DNA of 21,980 bases from F1-120-MAGs023 sp038228615. Lineage in GTDB: Bacteria > Actinomycetota > Acidimicrobiia > IMCC26256 > PALSA-610. The stretch is taken from assembly GCA_038228615.1 (NCBI GenBank), contig JBBRPC010000034.1:1-21980 (forward strand). The letters are read 5' to 3'. Every line of letters starts with the position of its first letter. Positions within the stretch are counted from its first letter, which is position 1. Position numbers and translations under genes: made by a program. Below, piece after piece: positions 7,201-13,102 of this stretch. The notes below the pieces were generated by a model that was not told the origin of the DNA, ran no database searches, and saw only the letters and a list, made by a program, of their open reading frames with translations.

Positions 7201-7644
7201 GTGGAACGACGGCGCCAGCTCATGGCCCAGTTTGCCAAAGCCCAGTTGTGTGCTGCGGGCCTCGCGGTCGTGATCATCGCATCGTTGCTCTCGGGATGTA
7301 GCGCACAGGAATCGGCATTTTGTCGGGCGGTGAAAAGTAGCCGTACCGGGTTTCGAACAGGCGCGGACCTTGCGAGTGATCGGAGTCGCCAGTTGACTCA
7401 ACTCGATGCCGTCATCGCCACCCTTCCCGACCCCAAGGATCGCGTTGAGCTGGTGGCTGTCAGAAGATACGCCGAATTGATTTGGGGCACGGTGAAATAC
7501 TCGTCGCCCGACGCGCAACAGCGCGACCAGCTGAAGGTATTGAGCGATTTCTACGGGTCTGCGAGCGAGTCGCTCGACCGTCGCCTTCGCGACGATTGCA
7601 GAATCAACATTGGCGGTCGGGCGAAACCGTACGGCGCGAAGTAG
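7201..7644 (+). CDS. Small lipoprotein of unknown function
   Basis: A 147-residue predicted lipoprotein. From the GTG at 7201 it has a basic n-region (residues 3-5 are RRR), a hydrophobic core around residues 16-29 and a lipobox LSGC with Cys33, so it should be lipidated and anchored outside the membrane. The mature part is polar and largely helical, with two further cysteines (FCRA and DDCR) that could form a disulfide. I do not recognise the family. GTG 7201 is preferred over ATG 7222 because it gives the positively charged n-region and lies 8 nt after a TAGGTT box; ATG 7222 would leave a weak n-region. The gamma-glutamyltransferase gene follows 14 nt after the stop, so the two probably share a transcript. 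Confidence 0.75.
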   Translation: MERRRQLMAQFAKAQLCAAGLAVVIIASLLSGCSAQESAFCRAVKSSRTGFRTGADLASDRSRQLTQLDAVIATLPDPKDRVELVAVRRYAELIWGTVKYSSPDAQQRDQLKVLSDFYGSASESLDRRLRDDCRINIGGRAKPYGAK

Positions 7645-7658
7645 AAGGCGGCATTGCA

Positions 7659-9218
7659 ATGACGGCATCGCGAAACTTCACCGACGGAGCAGTTGCGACG
7701 CCGCACTACTTGGCGACCCTCGCTGGTGTCGACATTTTGGCCAAGGGTGGCAACGCAATCGATGCAATGGTTGGTGCGAATCTGGCGCTGGGTGTCGTGG
7801 CGCCGTACTACTGCGGGTATGGCGGTGATCTCCTCGCGATGGTGTACGACGGCGCGCTGCACGGCTATCGCTCAACTGGTCGCAGTGCGGCGGCGGCGTC
7901 GATCGAACAAATCGGAGCGCTTGGACACCACGTGATGCCGGTGTTCGGCGCGCAGGCGGTCACAGTGCCTGGTGCGGTGCTTGGTTGGTTCGAACTCTTG
8001 GAGCGCTTCGGAACGATGTCGTTCGACCGGGTCGCGCGTCGAGCCATCGAACTCGCCGATCGTGGTTTTGTGCTCACGAAACCGGGCGCATTCCGTCTTG
8101 CTGGCAGCATGGCGATGTTGCGCGCGCTTGGGATCGACGACTCGGATTTGCGAGCGAATTATCCAGAGGTCCGTGCCGATCGTCGTGTGCTGCAGCCCGA
8201 GTTGGGCCGATTGCTTGCGGCGCTGAGTGTCGACGGACCGGAGCTGTATTACAAGGGCGAGGTCGCGACGGCGATCGTGGGCGCGCTCCAGCGCGCTGGC
8301 GGTGTGATGACAACGGCGGATCTTGGCGAACACGCGAGCGCGTGGGTGCGGCCCTTGACCGCGGAATTCCATGGATCGACTGTTGCTGAGCTTCCACCAC
8401 CGACGCAGGGCGTGACCGCACTCGAAATGTTGCGGATCGCAGATGGCATCGACCTGTTTGGCGACGACGACGAGCGTCTTCATGCGTTGATTGAAATCGC
8501 CAAACTCGGTCTTGGCGACCGCGATGAGTTCGTAGCGGATCCGGCCGCGATGACGATCGATCCGCGCCAGCTCATCTCGGAAGATTGGATCGTTGGGCGC
8601 CGCGGCCTGATCGATCCAGCCACCGCCCGACCACTGCGACCAAACGCGACATCCGACGGTGGCACGGCCTACATGTGTTGTACCGACCGGAGTGGAATGA
8701 GTATTTCGCTGATCCAGTCGAACTTCACGGCGATCGGTTCTGGCGTCCACGTGCCTGGGTGGGGGATCAACCTGCACAACCGCGGTTCGGCGTTCACGTT
8801 GCAACCCGGACACCCGAACGCGCTGGGCGGCAAGAAACTCCCAATGCACACGCTGATTCCGGCGATGGTGCTGCGCGACGGCGTACCAACTCACGTCTTT
8901 GGCACCATGGGAGGCCATGCCCAGGCACAGGTGCACCTCCAGCTCCTCGTGCGGATGCTGTGCGACGGTGACAGTCCACAACCCGCGATCGACGCGCCCA
9001 GGTTCCACGTCGATCCGGTGACGGGGGTAGTGATGCTCGAGAGTCGCATTCCAATTGCGGATCGTCAGGCACTCACGCGTCGCGGCCACACAATCGAGGT
9101 GCTACGCGCCTACGACGACGCAATGGGGCACGCGCACGCGATTCAGTTCCTGTCGAGTGGCGATGGCGCCGCGATCGGCGCGGATCCTCGTGCTGAAAGC
9201 GCTGCACTCGGTCTATGA
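7659..9218 (+). CDS. Gamma-glutamyltransferase family protein
   Basis: A 519-residue N-terminal-nucleophile hydrolase of the gamma-glutamyltransferase family, which cleaves gamma-glutamyl bonds (glutathione or similar) after self-processing into two chains. Family marks are GVDILAKGGNAIDAMVGAN (residues 23-41), GYGGDLLAMVYD (53-64), VTVPGAVLGW (101-110) and, near the end, HVFGTMGGHAQAQ and AIDAPRFHV. The likely processing nucleophile is Thr336 in SDGGTAYMC; most members have Thr-Thr-His here, so the context is divergent. No signal peptide is visible, unlike periplasmic GGTs, so it is probably cytoplasmic, like YwrD-type members. An AAGG about 10 nt before ATG 7659 is a weak ribosome site. The upstream lipoprotein is probably co-transcribed. 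Actinobacteria may use mycothiol in place of glutathione, so the true substrate is open. Confidence 0.88.
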   Translation: MTASRNFTDGAVATPHYLATLAGVDILAKGGNAIDAMVGANLALGVVAPYYCGYGGDLLAMVYDGALHGYRSTGRSAAAASIEQIGALGHHVMPVFGAQAVTVPGAVLGWFELLERFGTMSFDRVARRAIELADRGFVLTKPGAFRLAGSMAMLRALGIDDSDLRANYPEVRADRRVLQPELGRLLAALSVDGPELYYKGEVATAIVGALQRAGGVMTTADLGEHASAWVRPLTAEFHGSTVAELPPPTQGVTALEMLRIADGIDLFGDDDERLHALIEIAKLGLGDRDEFVADPAAMTIDPRQLISEDWIVGRRGLIDPATARPLRPNATSDGGTAYMCCTDRSGMSISLIQSNFTAIGSGVHVPGWGINLHNRGSAFTLQPGHPNALGGKKLPMHTLIPAMVLRDGVPTHVFGTMGGHAQAQVHLQLLVRMLCDGDSPQPAIDAPRFHVDPVTGVVMLESRIPIADRQALTRRGHTIEVLRAYDDAMGHAHAIQFLSSGDGAAIGADPRAESAALGL

Positions 9219-9228
9219 ACCTTCGTTG

Positions 9229-9234
9229 TAGCCT
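9229..9234 (+). promoter_or_regulatory. -10 box (TAGCCT) upstream of pgsA
   Basis: TAGCCT lies 7 nt before an ATG at 9242 and 51 nt before the pgsA ATG. By the spacing seen elsewhere in this window, transcription would begin at about 9241-9242, on the start codon of a 15-codon ORF. No clear -35 was seen. Confidence 0.45.
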
Positions 9235-9241
9235 CGCAAAC

Positions 9242-9289
9242 ATGTCGAAACCGACGCAAGCGAGTGGTCGAAGCCGGGTCGCGCGATGA
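9242..9289 (+). CDS. Possible leaderless 15-residue leader ORF upstream of pgsA
   Basis: ATG at 9242 opens a frame of 15 codons (MSKPTQASGRSRVAR) that ends with TGA at 9287-9289, overlapping the pgsA ATG at 9286-9288. A TAGCCT box 7 nt upstream fits a leaderless start. pgsA itself has no visible Shine-Dalgarno sequence, so ribosomes finishing this ORF could re-initiate on pgsA. The product is basic and has no known family. Chance occurrence is quite possible for so short an ORF. Confidence 0.35.
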   Translation: MSKPTQASGRSRVAR

Positions 9290-9918
9290 CCACGCCGCAG
9301 TCGGCGATGCCACGGCTCGGTGAAGTCGGGCCGCGTATCTGGACGATTCCGAACATCATTTCCTTCGTGCGTCTGCTGTGCGTTCCGCTCTTTCTCTGGC
9401 TGCTGTTCGGAGTCGACCACCCGGCGATCGCAGCGTGGTTGTTGGCCGGGCTTGGTGCCACCGACTGGATCGATGGATACATCGCGCGTCGATGGAATCA
9501 GGGTTCCGAACTCGGCAAGATTCTCGACCCCACCGCTGATCGTTTACTACTCATCACCGGCGCGATTGCGTTGGTGGCGAGCACTGCGGTTCCGGGAGCG
9601 GTGAAGGTCTTCGTGTGGATCGTGCTCGTGCGAGAGGTGCTGATCGGCGCCGTGACCGTGAGTCTCGCGATCGCGGGCGCTCGCCGGATCGACGTGTTGT
9701 GGGCTGGCAAGGCTGGAACATTTGGCATCATGTTTTCGTTGCCGATGTTTGTGCTGGCCGCGCACCTGCGCAACGGAAGTTTTTGGTATTGGGAAATGAC
9801 CGTGGTCGGATGGATTTGTGGACTCATCGGCGTAGCGCTCGGGTACTACGCCGCCGCGAAATACGTTCCTGAAGCACGCCGTGCGCTTCGCGAAGGCCGA
9901 GAGGCCCGTGCGGTGTGA
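9286..9918 (+). CDS. pgsA: CDP-alcohol phosphatidyltransferase (PgsA-type)
   Basis: A 210-residue integral membrane enzyme that probably makes phosphatidylglycerophosphate from CDP-diacylglycerol and glycerol-3-phosphate, or a related phospholipid. The full family signature D-x2-DG-x2-AR-x8-G-x3-D-x3-D is present: Asp60, Asp63-Gly64, Ala67-Arg68, Gly77, Asp81 and Asp85. Several hydrophobic segments surround it (near residues 25-41, 47-57, 87-98, 106-128, 137-156 and 168-188). The C-terminus is basic. The start at 9286 is the first in-frame start codon after a stop; no ribosome site is visible, and translation may be coupled to the short ORF ending at 9289. Position just upstream of gcvH and garA matches pgsA2 near the same genes in mycobacteria. 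Another head group cannot be excluded. Confidence 0.88.
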   Translation: MTTPQSAMPRLGEVGPRIWTIPNIISFVRLLCVPLFLWLLFGVDHPAIAAWLLAGLGATDWIDGYIARRWNQGSELGKILDPTADRLLLITGAIALVASTAVPGAVKVFVWIVLVREVLIGAVTVSLAIAGARRIDVLWAGKAGTFGIMFSLPMFVLAAHLRNGSFWYWEMTVVGWICGLIGVALGYYAAAKYVPEARRALREGREARAV

Positions 9919-9920
9919 GC

Positions 9921-9926
9921 TATCGT
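9921..9926 (+). promoter_or_regulatory. -10 box (TATCGT) for gcvH
   Basis: TATCGT lies 8 nt before the gcvH ATG at 9935 and 2 nt after the pgsA stop codon. The spacing fits a leaderless transcript in addition to any read-through from pgsA. There is no Shine-Dalgarno sequence before gcvH. Confidence 0.45.
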
Positions 9927-9934
9927 CGATCATC

Positions 9935-10312
9935 ATGGATTTTCCTGCAGACTTGCGCTATTCCAGCGACCACGAGTGGGTTCGTGTCGACGCCAACATC
10001 GCGACAATTGGAATCACCGACTTCGCCCAGGACGCGCTTGGTGACATCGTGTATGTGTCGCCAGCAGAGGTAGGTGAGCGCGTTGCTACGGGGGCGACGA
10101 TCTCTGAAGTCGAGTCGACCAAGAGCGTCTCTGAGATCTATGCACCGTTGAGCGGGATCGTCGTGGAGCGCAATGAGGCGCTCGACGCACAACCCGAGCT
10201 ATTGAACCGCCAGCCATACGGCGACGGCTGGATTGTGAAGATCGAGGTTGGCGATCCGGGTGAACTCGCTGTGCTCTTGGACGTCGCGGCGTACCAAGCC
10301 ATGGTGCAGTAG
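9935..10312 (+). CDS. gcvH: Glycine cleavage system H protein
   Basis: A 125-residue lipoyl carrier of the glycine cleavage complex, which shuttles the aminomethyl group between the P, T and L proteins. The lipoylation site is Lys63 in VESTKSVSEIYAP. Other H-protein marks are SSDHEWVRVD near residues 10-19, GITDFAQDALGDIVYV at 26-41 and the C-terminal DGWIVKI. Length is standard. ATG 9935 was chosen because it gives a standard N-terminus and lies 8 nt after a TATCGT box. The T protein gene (gcvT) lies 2.8 kb downstream on the same strand; the P protein gene is not in the window. Adjacent to a GarA-like gene, as in mycobacteria. Confidence 0.96.
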   Translation: MDFPADLRYSSDHEWVRVDANIATIGITDFAQDALGDIVYVSPAEVGERVATGATISEVESTKSVSEIYAPLSGIVVERNEALDAQPELLNRQPYGDGWIVKIEVGDPGELAVLLDVAAYQAMVQ

Positions 10313-10384
10313 CACGCAAGGAGCAAGCCCGCTTCACCGTCAACATCAGCAATAGATCGAGGGTAGTTGGCGGCGATTCACCTG

Positions 10385-10400
10385 GTGGCTAGCCTGCCAC
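10385..10400 (+). promoter_or_regulatory. -10 box flanked by a 5-bp inverted repeat, before the FHA gene
   Basis: TAGCCT at 10390-10395 lies 6 nt before the GTG at 10402, fitting a leaderless start. It is flanked exactly by GTGGC (10385-10389) and GCCAC (10396-10400), so the -10 box sits in the centre of a perfect dyad. This could be an operator or could form a small hairpin. The rest of the 89-nt gap after gcvH shows no clear terminator. Confidence 0.45.
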
Positions 10401-10401
10401 A

Positions 10402-10884
10402 GTGATGGTGTGTGGTCGGTGTGGACATAACAACGAGACAAGCGCGAATTACTGTTCGAGTTGTGGCTCATCGCTTGGCGCATCCGCGAAGGACGACACG
10501 ACCCTTACGCTGGCAGCGGTGACTGCTGCCGACGACGCAGACGATCTCTCGCCGTACCTTGAAGGACTGCCATTCGGGGTTGGCCTGCTTGTGGTGTTGC
10601 AGGGACCAGCCGCAGGGAGTTCTTTCCGGCTCGATGCCGACACGACAACGGTCGGTCGCCACCCCGGTTCGGCGATATTTCTCGACGACATCACTGTTTC
10701 TCGACGACATGTCACGATTACCAAGACCGGCACCGGTTTTGTGGTGCGCGACGCTGGTTCACTCAATGGCATGTATGTCAACCGACAACGTTGCGACGAG
10801 GCCCGGTTGCGTCATGGTGACGAGTTGCAAGTTGGCCGCTACCGACTTCGTTTTGTAGAAAACTCGGGCGAAGCGCGCGCATGA
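10402..10884 (+). CDS. garA: GarA-like FHA protein with N-terminal zinc ribbon
   Basis: A 160-residue protein. Residues 4-21 form a CxxC-x10-CxxC zinc ribbon. Thr33-Thr34 in DDTTLTL resemble the N-terminal phospho-threonine site of mycobacterial GarA. Residues of about 58-150 are an FHA domain (GRHPGS, SRRHV, GSLNGMYVN) very close in wording to GarA. In mycobacteria unphosphorylated GarA binds and controls 2-oxoglutarate- and glutamate-metabolising enzymes, and Ser/Thr kinases switch it off; the same role is inferred here. The GTG at 10402 lies 6 nt after a TAGCCT box; ATG 10405 is one codon later. The TGA overlaps the ATG of the next gene (ATGA at 10881-10884). The zinc ribbon is a difference from mycobacterial GarA as I recall it. 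Confidence 0.85.
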   Translation: MMVCGRCGHNNETSANYCSSCGSSLGASAKDDTTLTLAAVTAADDADDLSPYLEGLPFGVGLLVVLQGPAAGSSFRLDADTTTVGRHPGSAIFLDDITVSRRHVTITKTGTGFVVRDAGSLNGMYVNRQRCDEARLRHGDELQVGRYRLRFVENSGEARA

Positions 10885-11729
10885 GTCCTGAACCCAAACA
10901 CTCAGACGCCAAGCAATCTGAAATGGGCCAGGCGGAACATCTTTCGATCGGAGATGTCCTCAACGAACTGCGTCCGGAGTTCGGCGATATCACGATCAGC
11001 AAGATCCGGTTTTTGGAGGGTCAGGGACTCATCGCTCCCGAACGAACGCCGTCTGGCTACCGCAAGTTTGCACCAGCTGACGTCGCGCGGTTGCGGTGGA
11101 TCCTCGGACAACAACGCGATCATTTCTTGCCGCTCAAGGTCATCAAGGAACGTTTGAACGAACTCGATGAGGGGCAGCTTTCCTTGGATCAGCTGCTGGC
11201 TGATCAGCGCCCGACTCGCGAGGCTGCGGTCCAAGCGTTATTCGAGCGCGCTCGCCAAGAACACAGCGACGACGCTGCCGCCGCCGCGGCGCACCGCATC
11301 TCTGAGATTGACGCGCTTTCGAGCGATGGAGTCACCGCGCGATCCGCACTCTCGGGAGTCTCGTTGACTCGGTCGGAGTTGGCGGCGGTAGTCGGACTCA
11401 GCGACACCCAACTTGGAGAACTCGAAGAGTACGGGTTGATCGTTCCCATTTCGAGCGGTGATCGACCGCTGTTCGGTGACGACGCGCTCACCATCGCAAA
11501 TGCCGCCCATCGGTTTCTCGCGGTCGGTATTGAGCCGCGGCACCTCCGAATGTATAAGGCGTTTGCGGAACGTGAGCTTGTGTTGTTCGAACAGGTCGTT
11601 GGCCCATTTCGACGTCAGCGGAATCCCGATGCCAACGAACGCGCCGACGCAACGCGAGCTGAGTTGGCGGCGCTCGGTCGCACGCTGCGAACCGCACTGC
11701 TGCAACAGATCGTGCGCACGAATCTCTGA
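10881..11729 (+). CDS. ftsR: MerR-family regulator, FtsR type
   Basis: A 282-residue MerR-family DNA-binding protein. The winged helix is at about residues 20-95: LSIGDVLNEL, DITISKIRFLEGQGLI, PERTPSGYRKF and the DVARLRWIL helix. It corresponds to Rv1828 of M. tuberculosis and FtsR of Corynebacterium glutamicum, which activates ftsZ; a role in cell division is inferred by homology and position. The long C-terminal part (SLTRSELAAVVGLSDTQLGELEEYGLI near 160-190) looks like a second HTH-like module typical of this family. It overlaps the FHA gene by ATGA and is therefore coupled to it. No metal- or drug-binding cysteine cluster is visible, as expected for this group. Confidence 0.88.
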   Translation: MSPEPKHSDAKQSEMGQAEHLSIGDVLNELRPEFGDITISKIRFLEGQGLIAPERTPSGYRKFAPADVARLRWILGQQRDHFLPLKVIKERLNELDEGQLSLDQLLADQRPTREAAVQALFERARQEHSDDAAAAAAHRISEIDALSSDGVTARSALSGVSLTRSELAAVVGLSDTQLGELEEYGLIVPISSGDRPLFGDDALTIANAAHRFLAVGIEPRHLRMYKAFAERELVLFEQVVGPFRRQRNPDANERADATRAELAALGRTLRTALLQQIVRTNL

Positions 11730-11783
11730 ACGCGCGAGATGCGCCGGCGATCTGGGGCCAGCGCAGCATGTGGGATGCAGTGG

Positions 11784-11789
11784 TACCGT
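11784..11789 (+). promoter_or_regulatory. -10 box (TACCGT) for the bifunctional nuclease gene
   Basis: TACCGT lies 6 nt before the GTG at 11796, fitting a leaderless transcript. It sits in the 66-nt gap after ftsR. This spacing is the main reason for choosing GTG 11796 as the start. Confidence 0.45.
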
Positions 11790-11795
11790 TCAGCT

Positions 11796-12296
11796 GTGAT
11801 TCGGATGTTGCTCGACGGCGTGCGTGTCGAAATCCCAACGAATCAGCCTGTGATCGTGCTCCGAGAGGCTGATGGTGAGCGGACCCTGCCGATCTTTATC
11901 GGAAATCCCGAGGCGACAGCGATCGTGCATGCGATGCAAGGAATCGAAACGCCACGGCCGATGACCCACGATCTGCTCAAACGTGTCCTCGATCATCAAG
12001 AGGTGAAGCTCCGCCGGGTCGAGATCACCGAACTCCACGACCGAACGTTTCACGCGGTGCTCGAAATTGAACATCTTGGCACCGTTTCGCGCCTGGATGC
12101 CCGTCCGTCTGACGCGATTGCGTTGGCCGTTCGGTTCGGCGTCGATGAGGTGCCGATCTTCGCCGATGAGTCGGTGCTGGCCGAGGCTGGAATCGTGCCG
12201 CAACCCGATGCGGATGGTGAGGCGGTAGTGGCTGATGAGCAAATTGAGGAATTCCGTAGTTTCTTGGATCAGGTTTCTCCAGAAGATTTTGCTTGA
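11796..12296 (+). CDS. Bifunctional nuclease family protein (DUF151, BFN)
   Basis: A 166-residue protein of the bifunctional nuclease/DUF151 family. Family marks are LPIFIGNPEATAI (near residues 32-44), MTHDLLKRVLD, and the hallmark RLDARPSDAIALAVR with VPIFADESVL. Plant and thermophile members have DNase/RNase activity; the bacterial role is poorly known. The gene corresponds in position to Rv1829, between two MerR genes. GTG 11796 is preferred over the earlier frame opening at 11739 because a TACCGT box is 6 nt upstream and the family N-terminus (VIRMLLDGVRVE) begins here. The C-terminal tail of about 35 residues is acidic and variable. No terminator with a T-run is seen after it. Confidence 0.88.
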   Translation: MIRMLLDGVRVEIPTNQPVIVLREADGERTLPIFIGNPEATAIVHAMQGIETPRPMTHDLLKRVLDHQEVKLRRVEITELHDRTFHAVLEIEHLGTVSRLDARPSDAIALAVRFGVDEVPIFADESVLAEAGIVPQPDADGEAVVADEQIEEFRSFLDQVSPEDFA

Positions 12297-12381
12297 GCAC
12301 CGTTCGGTCGAGCGCCGCACCGACCTGATCGGCGTGGTATCGCTGAGCAGCGCAAACGCAATGTGGTGCCCGAAATCATCT

Positions 12382-12410
12382 GGTTGAGGGTTGCCGCTTG
12401 AGTCTCAACC
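12382..12410. repeat. Inverted repeat GGTTGAG / CTCAACC
   Basis: GGTTGAG (12382-12388) and CTCAACC (12404-12410) form a perfect 7-bp inverted repeat with a 15-nt gap, in the 222-nt region between the nuclease and second merR genes. It ends 18 nt before the -35 of the merR promoter. It may be an operator or a weak transcription end signal for the upstream gene; no T-run follows. Confidence 0.35.
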
Positions 12411-12427
12411 TCGACCGATACTTGACG

Positions 12428-12457
12428 TTGACTTACCGTGCACGTCGTGTTTAGGTT
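12428..12457 (+). promoter_or_regulatory. Promoter of second merR gene (TTGACT-N18-TAGGTT)
   Basis: TTGACT (12428-12433) and TAGGTT (12452-12457) are separated by 18 nt, a good primary-sigma promoter. An extra TTGACG lies just upstream at 12422-12427. The spacer contains the perfect 8-bp palindrome CGTGCACG (12437-12444). The start would be near 12464, leaving a leader of about 55 nt with AGGAG (12508-12512) 6 nt before the GTG. This is one of the few genes here with both a clear -35 and a clear Shine-Dalgarno sequence. MerR proteins usually bind the spacer, so self-regulation is plausible. Confidence 0.55.
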
Positions 12458-12518
12458 CACACCCACGTAACTACGGGGTTGTGATCTTGCGTCCAACCCG
12501 AGCACGCAGGAGTCCGTT

Positions 12519-13076
12519 GTGAGCAACTTGGCACCGTCCGCAGTATCCGAATCCGAACTATCGCCCCCGGCCGCCCCAAACGGGTTTCCAGACGGGTTTC
12601 CCGACGGTTTCAGGGGCCCGCAGGTGTGTGCGGTCATTGGGATTACCTATCGCCAACTCGATTATTGGGCGCGTACGAATCTCGTGCGACCAACGCTGCA
12701 CGATGCCGCGGGCTCCGGCACGCAGCGCTTGTATTCCTACGGAGATCTCGTTGAGTTGAAGGTGGTGAAGAGCTTGATCGATTCTGGTGTGTCGCTCCAG
12801 GCTGCACGCCGCGCGATCGAATACCTGCGGGAGAATCTTGGTGACGATCTGGGTTCGGCGCATCTCGTCCTGCAAGGAACCCACTCCTTGCTCGCATACA
12901 GCGGTGATGACATTGTCGATCTGTTGCGCAATGGCCAGGGCGTACTCAATATTGTGGCGCTCGGGCCTGTCGTTGAAGCGCTCGACAGCAACATCGTTGC
13001 GTTGACGCCTCGAACTGCACAACACGTGCCTGGGCCCGCGGTGGCCATAGCTGCAGTCGCTGCCAACGATGAGTAG
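12519..13076 (+). CDS. MerR-family regulator, Rv1830 type
   Basis: A 185-residue MerR-family protein. After a 30-residue Pro/Gly-rich tail, the DNA-binding domain runs from about 33 to 105: VCAVIGITYRQLDYWARTNLV, TQRLYSYGDLVELKVVKSLI and SLQAARRAIEYL. The domain corresponds to Rv1830 of M. tuberculosis, the second MerR gene of this conserved cluster; its targets are not certain. The N-terminus contains GFPDGFPDGF, encoded by an in-frame 12-nt repeat. The GTG at 12519 has AGGAG 6 nt upstream, a strong ribosome site. The C-terminal third is Ala/Val-rich. gcvT follows 26 nt after the stop. Confidence 0.87.
   Translation: MSNLAPSAVSESELSPPAAPNGFPDGFPDGFRGPQVCAVIGITYRQLDYWARTNLVRPTLHDAAGSGTQRLYSYGDLVELKVVKSLIDSGVSLQAARRAIEYLRENLGDDLGSAHLVLQGTHSLLAYSGDDIVDLLRNGQGVLNIVALGPVVEALDSNIVALTPRTAQHVPGPAVAIAAVAANDE
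12582..12611 (+). repeat. In-frame 12-nt tandem repeat (2.5 copies) inside merR
   Basis: GGGTTTCCAGAC (12582-12593), GGGTTTCCCGAC (12594-12605) and a partial GGTTTC (12606-12611) encode GFPD-GFPD-GF in the disordered N-terminal tail of the second MerR protein. Copy-number change by slippage would keep the reading frame. Confidence 0.75.
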
Positions 13077-13090
13077 CGATTTGCGATAGG

Positions 13091-13096
13091 TATCCT
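13091..13096 (+). promoter_or_regulatory. -10 box (TATCCT) for gcvT
   Basis: TATCCT lies 6 nt before the GTG at 13103 in a 26-nt gap after the merR gene, fitting a leaderless transcript. No Shine-Dalgarno sequence is seen. Confidence 0.48.
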
Positions 13097-13102
13097 TGGC
13101 GT

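Noticed and set aside
7872..9089. 405-codon open frame on the minus strand
   Set aside because: It lies wholly antisense to the intact gamma-glutamyltransferase gene, is rich in Arg and His with no family motif, and is a codon-bias shadow of that gene.
12303..12345. Terminator after the bifunctional nuclease gene
   Set aside because: Only short interrupted stems (about 5 bp with a 10-nt loop) and no T-run; too weak to call.
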